64,000 bases of DNA from Pseudomonadota bacterium (GTDB taxonomy: Bacteria > Pseudomonadota > Alphaproteobacteria > Rhodobacterales > Rhodobacteraceae), in the NCBI GenBank assembly GCA_021779835.1, contig JAJXZX010000009.1, forward strand, positions 59,617 through 123,616, in the 5' to 3' direction. Position numbers and translations under genes: made by a program. Positions 9,049 to 18,961 of the stretch are shown piece by piece. The notes under the pieces were generated by a model. That model saw nothing but the letters and a program-made list of their open reading frames with translations. It was not told the DNA's origin and searched no databases. Each line of letters starts with the position of its first letter. Position 1 is the stretch's first letter.

Positions 9049-9054
9049 TATAGT
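9049..9054 (+). promoter_or_regulatory. Putative -10 box of the leu leader transcript
   Basis: TATAGT is a good -10 hexamer. Transcription would begin near 9060-9062, at or next to the ATG of the leader peptide at 9063. The -35 is weak (a T-rich CTTTTC region 17 bases upstream). No Shine-Dalgarno site lies between the box and the ATG. Confidence 0.45.
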
Positions 9055-9062
9055 TTGGCCCC

Positions 9063-9149
9063 ATGACACGGGCTCAACATATCGCCATCGCTTCCGGGGG
9101 GTTCGCCCCCCTGCCCGCCCGTGGGCTGCTGCTTCTTAGCCTGCGCTGA
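9063..9149 (+). CDS. leuL: Leucine leader peptide upstream of leuA
   Basis: A 28-codon open frame whose codons 22-25 are four consecutive Leu codons (CTG CTG CTT CTT), with Ser-Leu-Arg and TGA after. A Leu run in a short frame just before leuA is the signature of a ribosome-mediated attenuator that senses charged tRNA-Leu. There is no ribosome-binding site, and a -10 box ends eight bases before the ATG, so the message may be leaderless, as reported for the trpL leader of Sinorhizobium. The peptide itself probably acts only in cis. Confidence 0.8.
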   Translation: MTRAQHIAIASGGFAPLPARGLLLLSLR

Positions 9150-9194
9150 GCGTGCCCCTCCGGGCGCGGCCGCTCGGATCAGACAGCGCCCGGA
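9096..9194 (+). promoter_or_regulatory. leuA attenuator hairpins
   Basis: A GGGGGG-TTCG-CCCCCC hairpin (9096-9111) lies inside the leader frame, before the Leu codons. After the leader stop, TCCGGGCGC (9159-9167) pairs with GCGCCCGGA (9186-9194). A competing fold uses GCCC and GGGC around 9154-9165. This is the arrangement expected for alternative structures, but no U-run follows the last stem, so factor-dependent or translational control is possible. The leuA start is 35 bases further on. Confidence 0.6.
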
Positions 9195-9229
9195 AGCAGA
9201 AGCAAAGACCCCAGCCAAAGAGATATTCC

Positions 9230-10813
9230 ATGACTGATCCTGTTACGACGACCGCCGCGAAACCGCAGTCTGCGCAAGACCGCGTAATGATTTTCGACAC
9301 CACGCTGCGCGATGGCGAACAGTCGCCCGGCGCGACGATGACACATGACGAAAAGCTGGAGATCGCCGAGCTGCTGGACGAGATGGGCGTCGATATCATT
9401 GAGGCGGGGTTTCCGATTGCCTCGGTCGGCGACTTCGAGGCGGTGAGCGACATTGCGCGACAAGCGAAAAACGCGGTGATCTGCGGGCTGGCGCGCGCCA
9501 GTTTCGGCGACATCGACCGCTGCTGGGAGGCGGTAAAACACGCCCGCCGCCCGCGTATCCATACGTTCATCGGCACCTCGCCGCTGCACCGCGCCATCCC
9601 CAACCTTGACATGGACCAGATGGCGGAGCGTATCCACGCCACCGTCAGCCATGCGCGCAACCTGTGCGACAACGTGCAGTGGTCGCCGATGGATGCGACG
9701 CGGACCGAACATGATTACCTGTGCCGCACCGTTGAAATCGCGATCAAGGCGGGCGCCACCACGATCAACATCCCCGACACGGTGGGTTATACCGCGCCGC
9801 GCGAAAGTGCCGCGCTGATCCGCATGTTGCTGGAACGGGTGCCGGGGGCTGACAGCATCATCTTTGCCACGCATTGTCACAACGACCTTGGCATGGCGAC
9901 GGCGAACGCGTTGGCGGCGGTTGAGGCCGGCGCGCGGCAGATCGAATGTACGATCAACGGGCTGGGCGAGCGGGCGGGCAACACCGCGCTGGAAGAGGTG
10001 GTGATGGCGCTGAAGGTCAGGAATGACATCATGCCCTACCGCACCGGCGTCGATACCACAAAGATCATGAACATCAGCCGCAAGGTCGCCACGGTTTCGG
10101 GCTTTCCGGTGCAGTTCAACAAGGCGATCGTCGGCAAGAACGCGTTTGCGCATGAATCGGGCATCCATCAGGACGGTATGCTGAAAAACGCCGAGACGTT
10201 CGAGATCATGCGGCCCAAGGACGTGGGGCTGTCGGAAACCAACCTCGTGATGGGCAAGCATTCGGGGCGCGCGGCGCTGCGATCGAAGCTCGCCGATCTG
10301 GGGTATGAACTGGCGGACAACCAGTTGGCGGATGTTTTCGTGCGGTTCAAGGCTTTGGCCGACCGCAAGAAAGAGATCTATGAGGACGACCTGATCGCGT
10401 TGATGCAGGACAGCGCGACCAACGAGAAGAACGATTACATGCAGGTCAAGCATCTGCGCGTGGTGTGTGGCACCGACAGCCCGCAGACGGCGGACCTGAC
10501 CTTGGTGATCGACGGGGTGGAACATACGGTTCACGCCACCGGGGATGGGCCGGTCGATGCGGCGTTTGCGGCGGTGAAGGCGCTGTTCCCGCATGAGGCG
10601 CGGCTGCAGCTGTATCAGGTTCACGCGGTGACCGAAGGGACCGACGCGCAGGCGACGGTTTCGGTGCGGCTGGAAGAGGGCGGCAAGATCGTCACCGGGC
10701 AGTCGGCGGATACCGATACGGTGGTGGCCAGCGTGAAGGCCTATGTCAACGCACTGAACAAGCTGATCGTGCGGCGGCAGAAAACCGCGCCTGAGGCGAT
10801 GGCCAAGGGCTAG
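9230..10813 (+). CDS. leuA: 2-isopropylmalate synthase
   Basis: First committed step of leucine synthesis, condensing acetyl-CoA with 2-ketoisovalerate. The 527-residue product has the DTTLRDGEQSPG motif at 23-34, the metal-binding HCHND at 215-219, the NGLGERAGNTALEE loop, and a full C-terminal leucine-sensing regulatory domain. The start ATG follows a weak AAAGAG site and gives the usual short N-terminus. Expression is probably governed by the leader peptide and hairpins just upstream. The rest of the leucine pathway is not in the window. Confidence 0.95.
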   Translation: MTDPVTTTAAKPQSAQDRVMIFDTTLRDGEQSPGATMTHDEKLEIAELLDEMGVDIIEAGFPIASVGDFEAVSDIARQAKNAVICGLARASFGDIDRCWEAVKHARRPRIHTFIGTSPLHRAIPNLDMDQMAERIHATVSHARNLCDNVQWSPMDATRTEHDYLCRTVEIAIKAGATTINIPDTVGYTAPRESAALIRMLLERVPGADSIIFATHCHNDLGMATANALAAVEAGARQIECTINGLGERAGNTALEEVVMALKVRNDIMPYRTGVDTTKIMNISRKVATVSGFPVQFNKAIVGKNAFAHESGIHQDGMLKNAETFEIMRPKDVGLSETNLVMGKHSGRAALRSKLADLGYELADNQLADVFVRFKALADRKKEIYEDDLIALMQDSATNEKNDYMQVKHLRVVCGTDSPQTADLTLVIDGVEHTVHATGDGPVDAAFAAVKALFPHEARLQLYQVHAVTEGTDAQATVSVRLEEGGKIVTGQSADTDTVVASVKAYVNALNKLIVRRQKTAPEAMAKG

Positions 10814-10826
10814 GATCGCGGCTGTT

Positions 10827-10857
10827 TGCGGGGTGCGCGATGAATGCGCGCCCCGCA
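10827..10857 (+). terminator. Strong hairpin after leuA
   Basis: TGCGGGGTGCGC (10827-10838) and GCGCGCCCCGCA (10846-10857) form a 12-bp stem with one G-T pair and a 7-base loop, 14 bases after the leuA stop. No T-run follows, so it may act as a 3' stabiliser or a factor-assisted terminator. Confidence 0.4.
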
Positions 10858-10929
10858 GCGATGCTGCAGATTTCTGTTGACGTTCCGCGTTGCCCGCGCT
10901 GCTCTGCCCCCCAACAGCGGAGGGTGGTT

Positions 10930-12114
10930 ATGGCGGATCGGGCGGGGATGGATGCGGGGCGGCTGAAGCGGGTCTCTCGTTGGATGGAGGGGCACGTCGC
11001 GGCGGGCCATGTCGCCGGCATGGCGGTGCAGATCGCGCATCAGGGCCGCGTGGTTTACGACAAACGCCGGGGGCTGGCAGATATCGAGGCCGGGCGGGCG
11101 GTGGCCGAGGATACCATCTGGCGTATCTATTCCATGACCAAGCCGATCACCTGCTTTGCTGCGTTACGGCTATACGAACAGGGCGCGTTTCGCATGGATC
11201 AGCCGGCGGCGGAGTTTCTGCCGGGGTTGGGCGATGGCGGCGTCTGGGTTGGTGGCGCGGCGGCGGCCGAAGAGGTGGAGCCGTTGCGACGCCCGGTGAC
11301 GGTGCATGACCTGTTCACCCATCAGGCGGGGCTGGTCTATCCGGTGGCGAGCGGCAACGCGGTGGAGCGGGCCTTTGCGCGCAAGGGTTTAGGCTTTGGA
11401 CGCGCGGGCGAAAGCATGGCGGATGTGACGGCGCGGCTGAAAGATGTGCCGTTGCTGTTCCAGCCCGGCGCGCATTGGCACTATTCCATCGCGCACGACG
11501 TTTTGGGGCGGGTGATCGAGGTGATTACCGGCGAGACCTTGGGCGCGGCGCTGGCGCGGCTGGTGTTCGAGCCGTTGGGAATGGGGGATACCGGGTTCGG
11601 GTTGACGCCGGAACAGGAAGGGCGGCTGGCGGCCTGTTATGAACCGGGGCCGGGTGGTCTTGCCCGGATGGCCGAGATGGACGACCCCAAGTTCCGCCTG
11701 CCGGTCAAGATGGAGCGTGGTGGCGGCGGGCTGTTTTCCACGATGGACGATTACCAGCGGTTTGCCACGATGCTGTTGCAGCGCGGCAAAGGGTTGCTGG
11801 GGCGCAAGACGTTTGAGGCGATGGTGACGAACCAGATCGGCGGCAGGTTGGCCGCACGCGAATGGGCGCCCTGCGGTGATCCGACCTATGAGGGGCGCGG
11901 ATATGGGCTTGGCGTGGGCGTGATGCTGGAGCCGGGGCGCACGCAGGGACTGGGGTCGGTCGGCGATTTCGGGTGGAATGGCTGGGCCTCGACCATGTTC
12001 TGGGTGGACCCGGTGGAGGAGATGGTGGTGATCGCCATGACGCAACTGGTGCCGCATGGCGTGCAGCCCTTGCTGCCAGAGTTGCGCGCGCTTGCCTATC
12101 AGGCGCTGGTTTGA
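10930..12114 (+). CDS. Serine hydrolase of the beta-lactamase (class C-like) family
   Basis: The 394-residue product belongs to the beta-lactamase-related family that includes esterases, D-aminopeptidases and EstB-like enzymes. It has the S-x-x-K nucleophile motif S68-M-T-K71 and a Y185-S-I motif in place of YxN. No signal peptide is visible, so a cytoplasmic esterase or peptidase is likelier than a true beta-lactamase. The start at 10930 was chosen for GGAGGG 5-6 bases upstream; an in-frame ATG at 10840 overlaps the leuA hairpin and is unlikely. The substrate is unknown. Confidence 0.8.
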   Translation: MADRAGMDAGRLKRVSRWMEGHVAAGHVAGMAVQIAHQGRVVYDKRRGLADIEAGRAVAEDTIWRIYSMTKPITCFAALRLYEQGAFRMDQPAAEFLPGLGDGGVWVGGAAAAEEVEPLRRPVTVHDLFTHQAGLVYPVASGNAVERAFARKGLGFGRAGESMADVTARLKDVPLLFQPGAHWHYSIAHDVLGRVIEVITGETLGAALARLVFEPLGMGDTGFGLTPEQEGRLAACYEPGPGGLARMAEMDDPKFRLPVKMERGGGGLFSTMDDYQRFATMLLQRGKGLLGRKTFEAMVTNQIGGRLAAREWAPCGDPTYEGRGYGLGVGVMLEPGRTQGLGSVGDFGWNGWASTMFWVDPVEEMVVIAMTQLVPHGVQPLLPELRALAYQALV

Positions 12115-12137
12115 GGCGCGCTCCGCTCACGCGGCGA

Positions 12138-12168
12138 TGACTGTCCCAGTCACGCAGGGGTGACTTTT
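12138..12168 (+). terminator. Terminator with an overlapping alternative hairpin, upstream of mreB
   Basis: AGTCAC-GCAGGG-GTGACT (12148-12165) followed by TTTTAT resembles an intrinsic terminator for the preceding hydrolase gene. TGACTG-TCC-CAGTCA (12138-12152) shares the same AGTCA bases, so the two stems exclude each other. It may be a simple terminator or part of a leader for mreB, which starts 135 bases later. Confidence 0.5.
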
Positions 12169-12272
12169 ATGTGGCGGATTCGTGCCGGGGGCGCGGCGAC
12201 TGCCCCTTCCCCTCTATCCCCGCGCCGCCTATAAGACCCCCGGCCTGCGCCTCGGAGAGTCGCCGGTCTTGA

Positions 12273-13340
<1,068 letters not shown>

Positions 13341-13387
13341 GCGGATAGCGGCCAGGATCGGGCCGATCGCCGGAGGCGGGGGCAGCC

Positions 13388-14329
13388 GTGGCACGAGACA
13401 GATATAATCAGGAAGACTTCGTTGGCCCGATCAGGCGTATTCTGATCGGGGTGATCGTCGTTGTTCTGATCGCGCTGTTCCTGTTGTGGCGCATCGACAG
13501 CCCACGGGTAGAGCGTTTCCGCACCGCCTTGGTCGACCGCTTTGTGCCAAGCTTTAGCTGGGCGATGGCGCCGGTGACGCAGGCGACGATCATGATCGAG
13601 AATTTCCAGTCCTACGCGCGCATTTACGACCAGAATCAGGAGCTGCGGCGCGAGTTGCAGCAGATGAAGGCGTGGAAAGAGGCGGCGCTGCAACTGGAGC
13701 AGAAGAACGCCAAGCTGTTGGACCTCAATCAGGTGCGGCTTGACCCGCAGTTGACGCATGTGACGGGCGTGGTGCTGGCGGATTCGGGGTCGCCCTTCCG
13801 CCAATCGGTGTTGCTGAACGTCGGCGCGCGTGACGGGATCATCGATGGCTGGGCGGTGATGGACGGGCTGGGGTTGGTCGGGCGGATTGCGGGCGTGGGG
13901 CAAACCACAAGCCGGGTGATCTTGCTGAGCGATTCCAACAGCCGGATTCCGGTGACGATCGAGCCCTCGGGGCAGCAGGCGTTGCTGGAGGGGGACAATA
14001 CCGCAATTCCGCCGCTGAACTTTGTCGAGAACCCGGACTTGATCCGTCCGGGGGATCAGGTGGTCTCGTCGGGCGATGGCGGGGTGTTTCCAGCCGGGAT
14101 CTTGGTGGGACAGGTCGTGGAGGGGCCGGATCGGCGGCTTAAGGTGCGATTGGCGGCGGATTACGAACGGTTGGATTTTCTGCGGGTGTTGCGCAGCCAT
14201 GCGGCCGAGAAGATCATTGATCCGGGTAGTCTGATCGCGCCGATCGTGCCGCCGGTGGCGCCGCAGCCAGCGCAGCCCAAAGCCGCCACGCCGCCCGCGA
14301 CGACGGGTCAGGTCAGCACCAATGGTTAA
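13388..14329 (+). CDS. mreC: Rod-shape-determining protein MreC
   Basis: Bitopic inner-membrane protein that links MreB to the periplasmic synthesis enzymes. Of 313 residues, one transmembrane helix lies at about 17-36, a periplasmic coiled coil at about 75-115 (ELRRELQQMKAWKEAALQLEQKN), and then the two beta-barrel domains of the MreC family (VVLADSGSPFRQSVLLNVGARDGI onward). The tail is Pro/Ala-rich. It begins 47 bases after mreB and overlaps mreD by 8 bases, which supports one operon. Confidence 0.93.
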   Translation: MARDRYNQEDFVGPIRRILIGVIVVVLIALFLLWRIDSPRVERFRTALVDRFVPSFSWAMAPVTQATIMIENFQSYARIYDQNQELRRELQQMKAWKEAALQLEQKNAKLLDLNQVRLDPQLTHVTGVVLADSGSPFRQSVLLNVGARDGIIDGWAVMDGLGLVGRIAGVGQTTSRVILLSDSNSRIPVTIEPSGQQALLEGDNTAIPPLNFVENPDLIRPGDQVVSSGDGGVFPAGILVGQVVEGPDRRLKVRLAADYERLDFLRVLRSHAAEKIIDPGSLIAPIVPPVAPQPAQPKAATPPATTGQVSTNG

Positions 14330-14861
14330 ACGGCTCATAAGCCCGCAATGGGCCTATCGGGGGCTGTTCGTGGCGATTTGCGTGGTCCTGATTCTGATTA
14401 ATTTGTTGCCGCTCAGCACCGCGACGGATGCGATTCCGGGGCCGGATCTGATGCTGTGTCTGGCGATGGCTTGGGTCTTGCGGCGGCCCGATTTTGTGCC
14501 TGCGCTGCTGATTGCCGTGGTTTTTCTGTTTGCCGATCTGATACTTATGCGCCCGCCGGGGTTGTGGGCACTGATCGTGTTGGGCGGAACGGAGTTTCTG
14601 CGCGGGCGGCGCGCACTGACACGTGAGTTGAGCCTGCTGGTCGAGTGGGCGATGGTGTCGGTTGTGATGATTGCGATGTGGTTGGCCTATCGGCTGGTCT
14701 TTGCGGTCGTCTTTCTGCCGCAGCCATCGCTGAGGCTTTCCGCGATGCAACTGGCGGTGACAATTTTGGCCTATCCGATCGTTGTCGGCCTGTCTCGGCT
14801 GGCCTTTGGCCTGCGCAAGGCGGCGATGGGGGAAGTGGACGCCTTGGGGAGGCGCATATGA
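14322..14861 (+). CDS. mreD: Rod-shape-determining membrane protein MreD
   Basis: A 179-residue hydrophobic protein with about five transmembrane segments and little sequence identity across the family. It is recognised by its position between mreC and the PBP2 gene and by its size. It probably bridges MreC and RodA/PBP2 in the elongasome. It overlaps mreC (start at 14322) and the PBP2 gene (ATGA at 14858-14861), so translation is probably coupled. Confidence 0.85.
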   Translation: MVKRLISPQWAYRGLFVAICVVLILINLLPLSTATDAIPGPDLMLCLAMAWVLRRPDFVPALLIAVVFLFADLILMRPPGLWALIVLGGTEFLRGRRALTRELSLLVEWAMVSVVMIAMWLAYRLVFAVVFLPQPSLRLSAMQLAVTILAYPIVVGLSRLAFGLRKAAMGEVDALGRRI

Positions 14862-16798
14862 GACGATCGCCCAAGGATACCGACGAAAGCGCCAAGAAGA
14901 TCAGCCGTCGCGCGCTATTGCTAGGCGCGGGGCAAGCGGCGCTGGTGGCGGGGCTTGGGCTGCGGATGCGGCAGATGCAGGTGGTCGATGCCGCGCAATA
15001 CCGCATGTTGTCGGACCAGAACCGCATCAACATCCGCCTGATCCCGCCTGCGCGCGGTCTGATCTTTGACCGTGACGGTATTTTGATTGCCGGGAACGAG
15101 CAGAATTACAGCGCGGTCATCGTGCGCGAGGATGCGGGCAACGTCGATTCCGTGCTGGCGCGGCTGGGCACGCTGATCCCGCTGAGCGCCGACGATGTGA
15201 CGCGGACCAAGCGCGATATCAAGCGGCATAGCCCGTTTGTGCCGATAACGGTGATGGACAGGCTGAGTTGGGAAGAGGTAAGCCGGGTCGCGGTGAACGG
15301 CCCAGCCCTGCCCGGCATCACGCCCGAGTTCGGGCTGTCGCGGCACTATCCGTTGGTCGAGGACATGGCGCATGTCGTGGGTTATGTCGGCCCGGTCAGC
15401 GAAAGCGATTTGCAGAACCTGAACGACCAAGACCCGCTGTTGCAGATCCCCGGCTTCCAGATCGGCAAGATCGGCGTGGAGGACAAGCTGGAGCAGACCC
15501 TGCGCGGCACGGCGGGGGTGAAGCGGATCGAGGTGAACTCTGTCGGGCGCGTGATGCGCGAGCTTGACCGCCAGGATGGGCAGCCGGGGGCGAATATCCA
15601 GCTGACGCTGAACGCGAAATTGCAGAATTACGCGCTGGCGCGCTTGGCGGGGGAAAGTGCGGCGGCGGTGGCGATTGATGTGACAACGGGCGATCTGCTT
15701 GCCTGCGCCTCGACCCCGTCGTTCGATCCCAACAAGTTCGTGCGGGGGATTTCGTCGACCGACTACAACGGCTATCGCGACAACGATCACCACCCGCTGA
15801 CCAACAAGGCGGTGCAGGGGGTGTATCCGCCGGGCTCGACCTTCAAGATCGTGACCGGGCTGGCCGCGTTGAAGGCGGGTCAGGTCAAGTTGAATGAAAC
15901 GATCCGTTGTCCGGGCTATATTCAGGTCGGCGACCGCAAGTTCCACTGCTGGAACCATGCGGGGCACGGTGCGGTGGACCTGGCCGCAGCGTTGACGCAA
16001 TCCTGCGACGTGTATTTCTATACCGTGGCACAGCGGGTGGGCATCGAGTTGATTGCCGAGATGGCGACCGAGATGGGGTTGGGCGTGAAGCACGACCTGC
16101 CGATGTCGGCGATTGCCGAGGGGCTGAACCCCAACAAGGCCTGGAAGAAGAAATACCGCCACCAGGACTGGCTGATCGGGGATACCATCAACTCTGCCAT
16201 CGGTCAGGGCTATGTTCTGTCATCGCCCCTGCAACTGGCAGTGATGGCGGCGCGGACGGCAAGCGGCAAGATGGTGATCCCGCGGTTGCTGAAGTCGGTG
16301 AACGGTGTTGACGTGCCGATCGTGCCGCCGAGGGGGCTAAGCGTCGATGCCGCAGCAATCAATGGGATCCGCGCGGGGCTGTGGGGCGTGGTGAATGGCG
16401 CACGCGGCACGGCGCGGGGCGCACGCATCGAGGATGCCTCGATGCAGATGGCGGGCAAGACTGGGACCAGTCAGGTGCGCAACATCTCTGCGGCAGAGCG
16501 TGAGACGGGGGTGGTGGGCGACCACAGCATCCCGTGGAACCAGCGCGACCATGCGCTGTTCGTCTGTTTCGCGCCCTTCAATGCGCCGAAAGTCGCGGTG
16601 TCGATCGTGGTCGAACATGGCGGCGCCGATCACCAAGCGGCGCCAATGGCGCGCGACATATTGCTATACGCGCTCTACGGTGGCTTCGCGCCGTTGACGG
16701 CCTATCCGGCGAGCATGCGCAAGCAGATCGACGCGAGCCGGCAGCAATTGATTTTGCGTGATATTCAGCCGCAGCCACAGGGGCGGACACGGGCATGA
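14858..16798 (+). CDS. mrdA: Peptidoglycan transpeptidase PBP2
   Basis: Penicillin-binding protein 2, the cell-elongation DD-transpeptidase. The 646-residue product has one transmembrane anchor (about 18-36), a dimerisation/pedestal domain, and a transpeptidase domain with the nucleophile in S327-T-F-K330, SCD in TQSCDVYFY and K534-TGTS. ATG 14858 is chosen for GGGGAGG 5 bases upstream and the ATGA overlap with mreD; the frame is open 71 codons further upstream but has no such support. RodA follows by another ATGA overlap. Confidence 0.95.
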   Translation: MRRSPKDTDESAKKISRRALLLGAGQAALVAGLGLRMRQMQVVDAAQYRMLSDQNRINIRLIPPARGLIFDRDGILIAGNEQNYSAVIVREDAGNVDSVLARLGTLIPLSADDVTRTKRDIKRHSPFVPITVMDRLSWEEVSRVAVNGPALPGITPEFGLSRHYPLVEDMAHVVGYVGPVSESDLQNLNDQDPLLQIPGFQIGKIGVEDKLEQTLRGTAGVKRIEVNSVGRVMRELDRQDGQPGANIQLTLNAKLQNYALARLAGESAAAVAIDVTTGDLLACASTPSFDPNKFVRGISSTDYNGYRDNDHHPLTNKAVQGVYPPGSTFKIVTGLAALKAGQVKLNETIRCPGYIQVGDRKFHCWNHAGHGAVDLAAALTQSCDVYFYTVAQRVGIELIAEMATEMGLGVKHDLPMSAIAEGLNPNKAWKKKYRHQDWLIGDTINSAIGQGYVLSSPLQLAVMAARTASGKMVIPRLLKSVNGVDVPIVPPRGLSVDAAAINGIRAGLWGVVNGARGTARGARIEDASMQMAGKTGTSQVRNISAAERETGVVGDHSIPWNQRDHALFVCFAPFNAPKVAVSIVVEHGGADHQAAPMARDILLYALYGGFAPLTAYPASMRKQIDASRQQLILRDIQPQPQGRTRA

Positions 16799-17940
16799 GT
16801 TATCTTGAATATACCGTCAAGACGGTGCCGACCGGCCTGCGCAAGGTGCTATACCTCAACTGGGCCTTGGTGATCCTGCTGGCCACCGTGTCCTGCTATG
16901 GGTTCCTCATGCTGTATTCGGTGGCGGGAGGCTCGTTTCAGCCCTGGGCCGGGCCACAGATGGCGCGCTTTGGGCTGGGGCTGGTCATCATGTTCGGCTT
17001 TGCCTTCGTGCCGATCTGGTTCTGGCGCAACATCTCTGGCGTGGCCTATATCGTTTCGCTGCTCTTGCTGATCGTGGTGGACGTAGCGGGATCAAGCAGC
17101 ATGGGGGCGCAGCGCTGGATCAATCTGGGCTTCATGCGGTTACAGCCGTCAGAGCTTGCCAAGATCACGCTGGTGATGCTGTTGGCGTCTTACTACGACT
17201 GGCTGGATATCAAGAAAACCTCGCATCCGTTCTGGGTGCTGTTGCCGGTGGTGCTGATCCTGGTGCCGACGGCGCTGGTGATGAAGCAGCCCGACCTTGG
17301 CACCGCGATCCTGCTGATCCTGTCGGGGGGCGTGATGATGTTCGTGGCTGGCGTCAGCTGGTGGTATTTCGCGGCGGTTGTCGCGCTCGGCGCGGGCGGG
17401 ATTTTCGCTGTGATGTCGTCGCGCGGCACGTCGTGGCAATTGCTGAAGGATTACCAGTTCAAGCGGATCGACATTTTCCTTGATCCGGGGTCGGACCCGT
17501 TGGGGGCGGGGTATCACATTTCGCAGGCGAAGATCGCGCTGGGGTCGGGCGGCTGGACCGGGCGCGGCTTTATGCAGGGCACGCAATCGCGGCTTAACTT
17601 TCTGCCCGAAAAGCACACCGACTTTATCTTTACCACGCTGGCGGAAGAGTTCGGCTTTATCGGCGCGTTTTCGTTGCTGATGCTCTACACGCTGATCATC
17701 GCGTTCTGCATCCACTCGGCGATGAACAACAAGGACCGCTTTGCGTCGTTGCTGACGCTGGGGGTGGCGGCGACGTTCTTCCTGTATTTCGTGGTGAACA
17801 TGGGCATGGTGATGGGTCTGGCACCGGTGGTCGGCGTGCCGCTGCCGATGGTTTCTTACGGCGGCTCATCAATGCTGGTGCTGTTGGCGGCCTTTGGCAT
17901 AGTGCAAAGCGCGCATATTCATCGGCCACGGGGCCGGTAA
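16795..17940 (+). CDS. mrdB: Rod-shape SEDS glycosyltransferase RodA
   Basis: SEDS-family peptidoglycan polymerase that works with PBP2 in lateral wall growth. The 381-residue, polytopic (about ten helices) product contains typical SEDS sequence: GAQRWINLGFMRLQPSELAK, KQPDLGTAI, the large periplasmic loop with FLDPGSDPLGAGYHISQAKIA, FLPEKHTDFIF, and PMVSYGGSS near the end. It overlaps mrdA by ATGA. It is the last gene of the shape operon; the next gene starts 11 bases later and may be co-transcribed. Confidence 0.95.
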   Translation: MSYLEYTVKTVPTGLRKVLYLNWALVILLATVSCYGFLMLYSVAGGSFQPWAGPQMARFGLGLVIMFGFAFVPIWFWRNISGVAYIVSLLLLIVVDVAGSSSMGAQRWINLGFMRLQPSELAKITLVMLLASYYDWLDIKKTSHPFWVLLPVVLILVPTALVMKQPDLGTAILLILSGGVMMFVAGVSWWYFAAVVALGAGGIFAVMSSRGTSWQLLKDYQFKRIDIFLDPGSDPLGAGYHISQAKIALGSGGWTGRGFMQGTQSRLNFLPEKHTDFIFTTLAEEFGFIGAFSLLMLYTLIIAFCIHSAMNNKDRFASLLTLGVAATFFLYFVVNMGMVMGLAPVVGVPLPMVSYGGSSMLVLLAAFGIVQSAHIHRPRGR

Positions 17941-17951
17941 ACGGGGGCGGC

Positions 17952-18890
17952 ATGGCGATCAATGTATATTTCGCGGCGGGAGAGCGGCTGTGGCCGGAGT
18001 ATCGCGCGCCTTTGACGCGGGCGTTTGCCGAAGCGGGGCTGGATGTGGCGCTGTCAGATGCCTGCACCGACCCCACGCAGGTCGATTACATCATATTTGC
18101 GCCGGGTGGCGTGATTACGGATTTCGCGCCGTTTACACGCTGCAAGGCGGTGCTGAACCTCTGGGCCGGGGTGGAGCGGATCGTCGGCAACGCGACGTTG
18201 GTGCAGCCCTTGTGCCGCATGGTCGATCCGGGGCTGACCGAGGGGATGGTGGAATATGTGGTGGGGCATGTGCTGCGCCATCATCTGGGGATGGATCGGC
18301 ACCTGTTCGGGCAAGACGGCGTGTGGCGCAACGCGGTTATCCCGCCCTTGGCGCGCGAGCGGCGGGTGGCGGTGCTGGGCTTGGGCGAGTTGGGCGCAGC
18401 CTGCGCCACGGCCTTGGCGGCGCTGCGGTTTGACGTGGTGGGGTGGAGCCGGACACCGAAGGCTGTCCCCGGCGTGCGCTGTCTGTCAGGCGCCGACGGG
18501 TTGCGCGCCGCGTTGACCGGGGCCGCGATCGTGGTGACCTTACTGCCGCTGACTGCCGAAACCGAAAACCTGATGAATGCCGAGCGCATCGGCTGGATGG
18601 CGCGCGGTGGGGTCATCATCAACCCCGGACGCGGACCGCTGATCGACGATGCCGCGCTGTTGGCGGCGCTCGACTCAGGGCAGTTGGCCCATGCGACGCT
18701 TGATGTGTTCCGGGTGGAGCCTTTGCCGGTGGACCACCCTTTCTTGGCGCACCCGCGCGTTACCGTCACGCCGCATATCGCTGCCGATACGCGGGCGGTA
18801 AGCGCCTCTGTCGTGGTGGCAGAAAACGTGCGGCGCGGCGAGGCGGGAGAGCCGTTCCTCTATCTGGTGGACCGTAAGCAGGGTTACTGA
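17952..18890 (+). CDS. ghrA: Glyoxylate/hydroxypyruvate reductase A-like D-2-hydroxyacid dehydrogenase
   Basis: NAD(P)H-dependent reductase of 2-oxoacids such as glyoxylate or hydroxypyruvate. The 312 residues match GhrA in length. The dinucleotide fold has GLGELG at 143-148, and the catalytic Arg227 (NPGRG), Glu256 and His275 (TPHIA) of the D-isomer-specific family are all present. It begins 11 bases after mrdB, so co-transcription with the shape genes is possible although the function is unrelated. GhrA versus another hydroxyacid dehydrogenase is a judgement from length and layout. Confidence 0.75.
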   Translation: MAINVYFAAGERLWPEYRAPLTRAFAEAGLDVALSDACTDPTQVDYIIFAPGGVITDFAPFTRCKAVLNLWAGVERIVGNATLVQPLCRMVDPGLTEGMVEYVVGHVLRHHLGMDRHLFGQDGVWRNAVIPPLARERRVAVLGLGELGAACATALAALRFDVVGWSRTPKAVPGVRCLSGADGLRAALTGAAIVVTLLPLTAETENLMNAERIGWMARGGVIINPGRGPLIDDAALLAALDSGQLAHATLDVFRVEPLPVDHPFLAHPRVTVTPHIAADTRAVSASVVVAENVRRGEAGEPFLYLVDRKQGY

Positions 18891-18902
18891 GCGCCGCCTG
18901 CC

Positions 18903-18924
18903 ATTTGCTTTGGTGCAAATATCC
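18903..18924 (-). repeat. Second copy of the TATTT...CCAA intergenic motif
   Basis: On the minus strand this reads GGATATTTGCACCAAAGCAAAT and resembles the motif at 1995-2016. It lies between the convergent ends of the GhrA-like gene and the RpiR-type regulator. Function unknown. Confidence 0.3.
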
Positions 18925-18961
18925 ATCTTCCCCGGCCTATCTCGTGGAACGACATGGCGGC

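Noticed and set aside
9179..10624. Long antisense open frame across leuA
   Set aside because: It lies entirely opposite a confidently assigned gene in GC-rich sequence, where stop codons are rare by composition.
10930..12114. True secreted beta-lactamase
   Set aside because: SxxK and YxN-type motifs are present but no signal peptide is visible, so a cytoplasmic esterase or peptidase is the safer reading.
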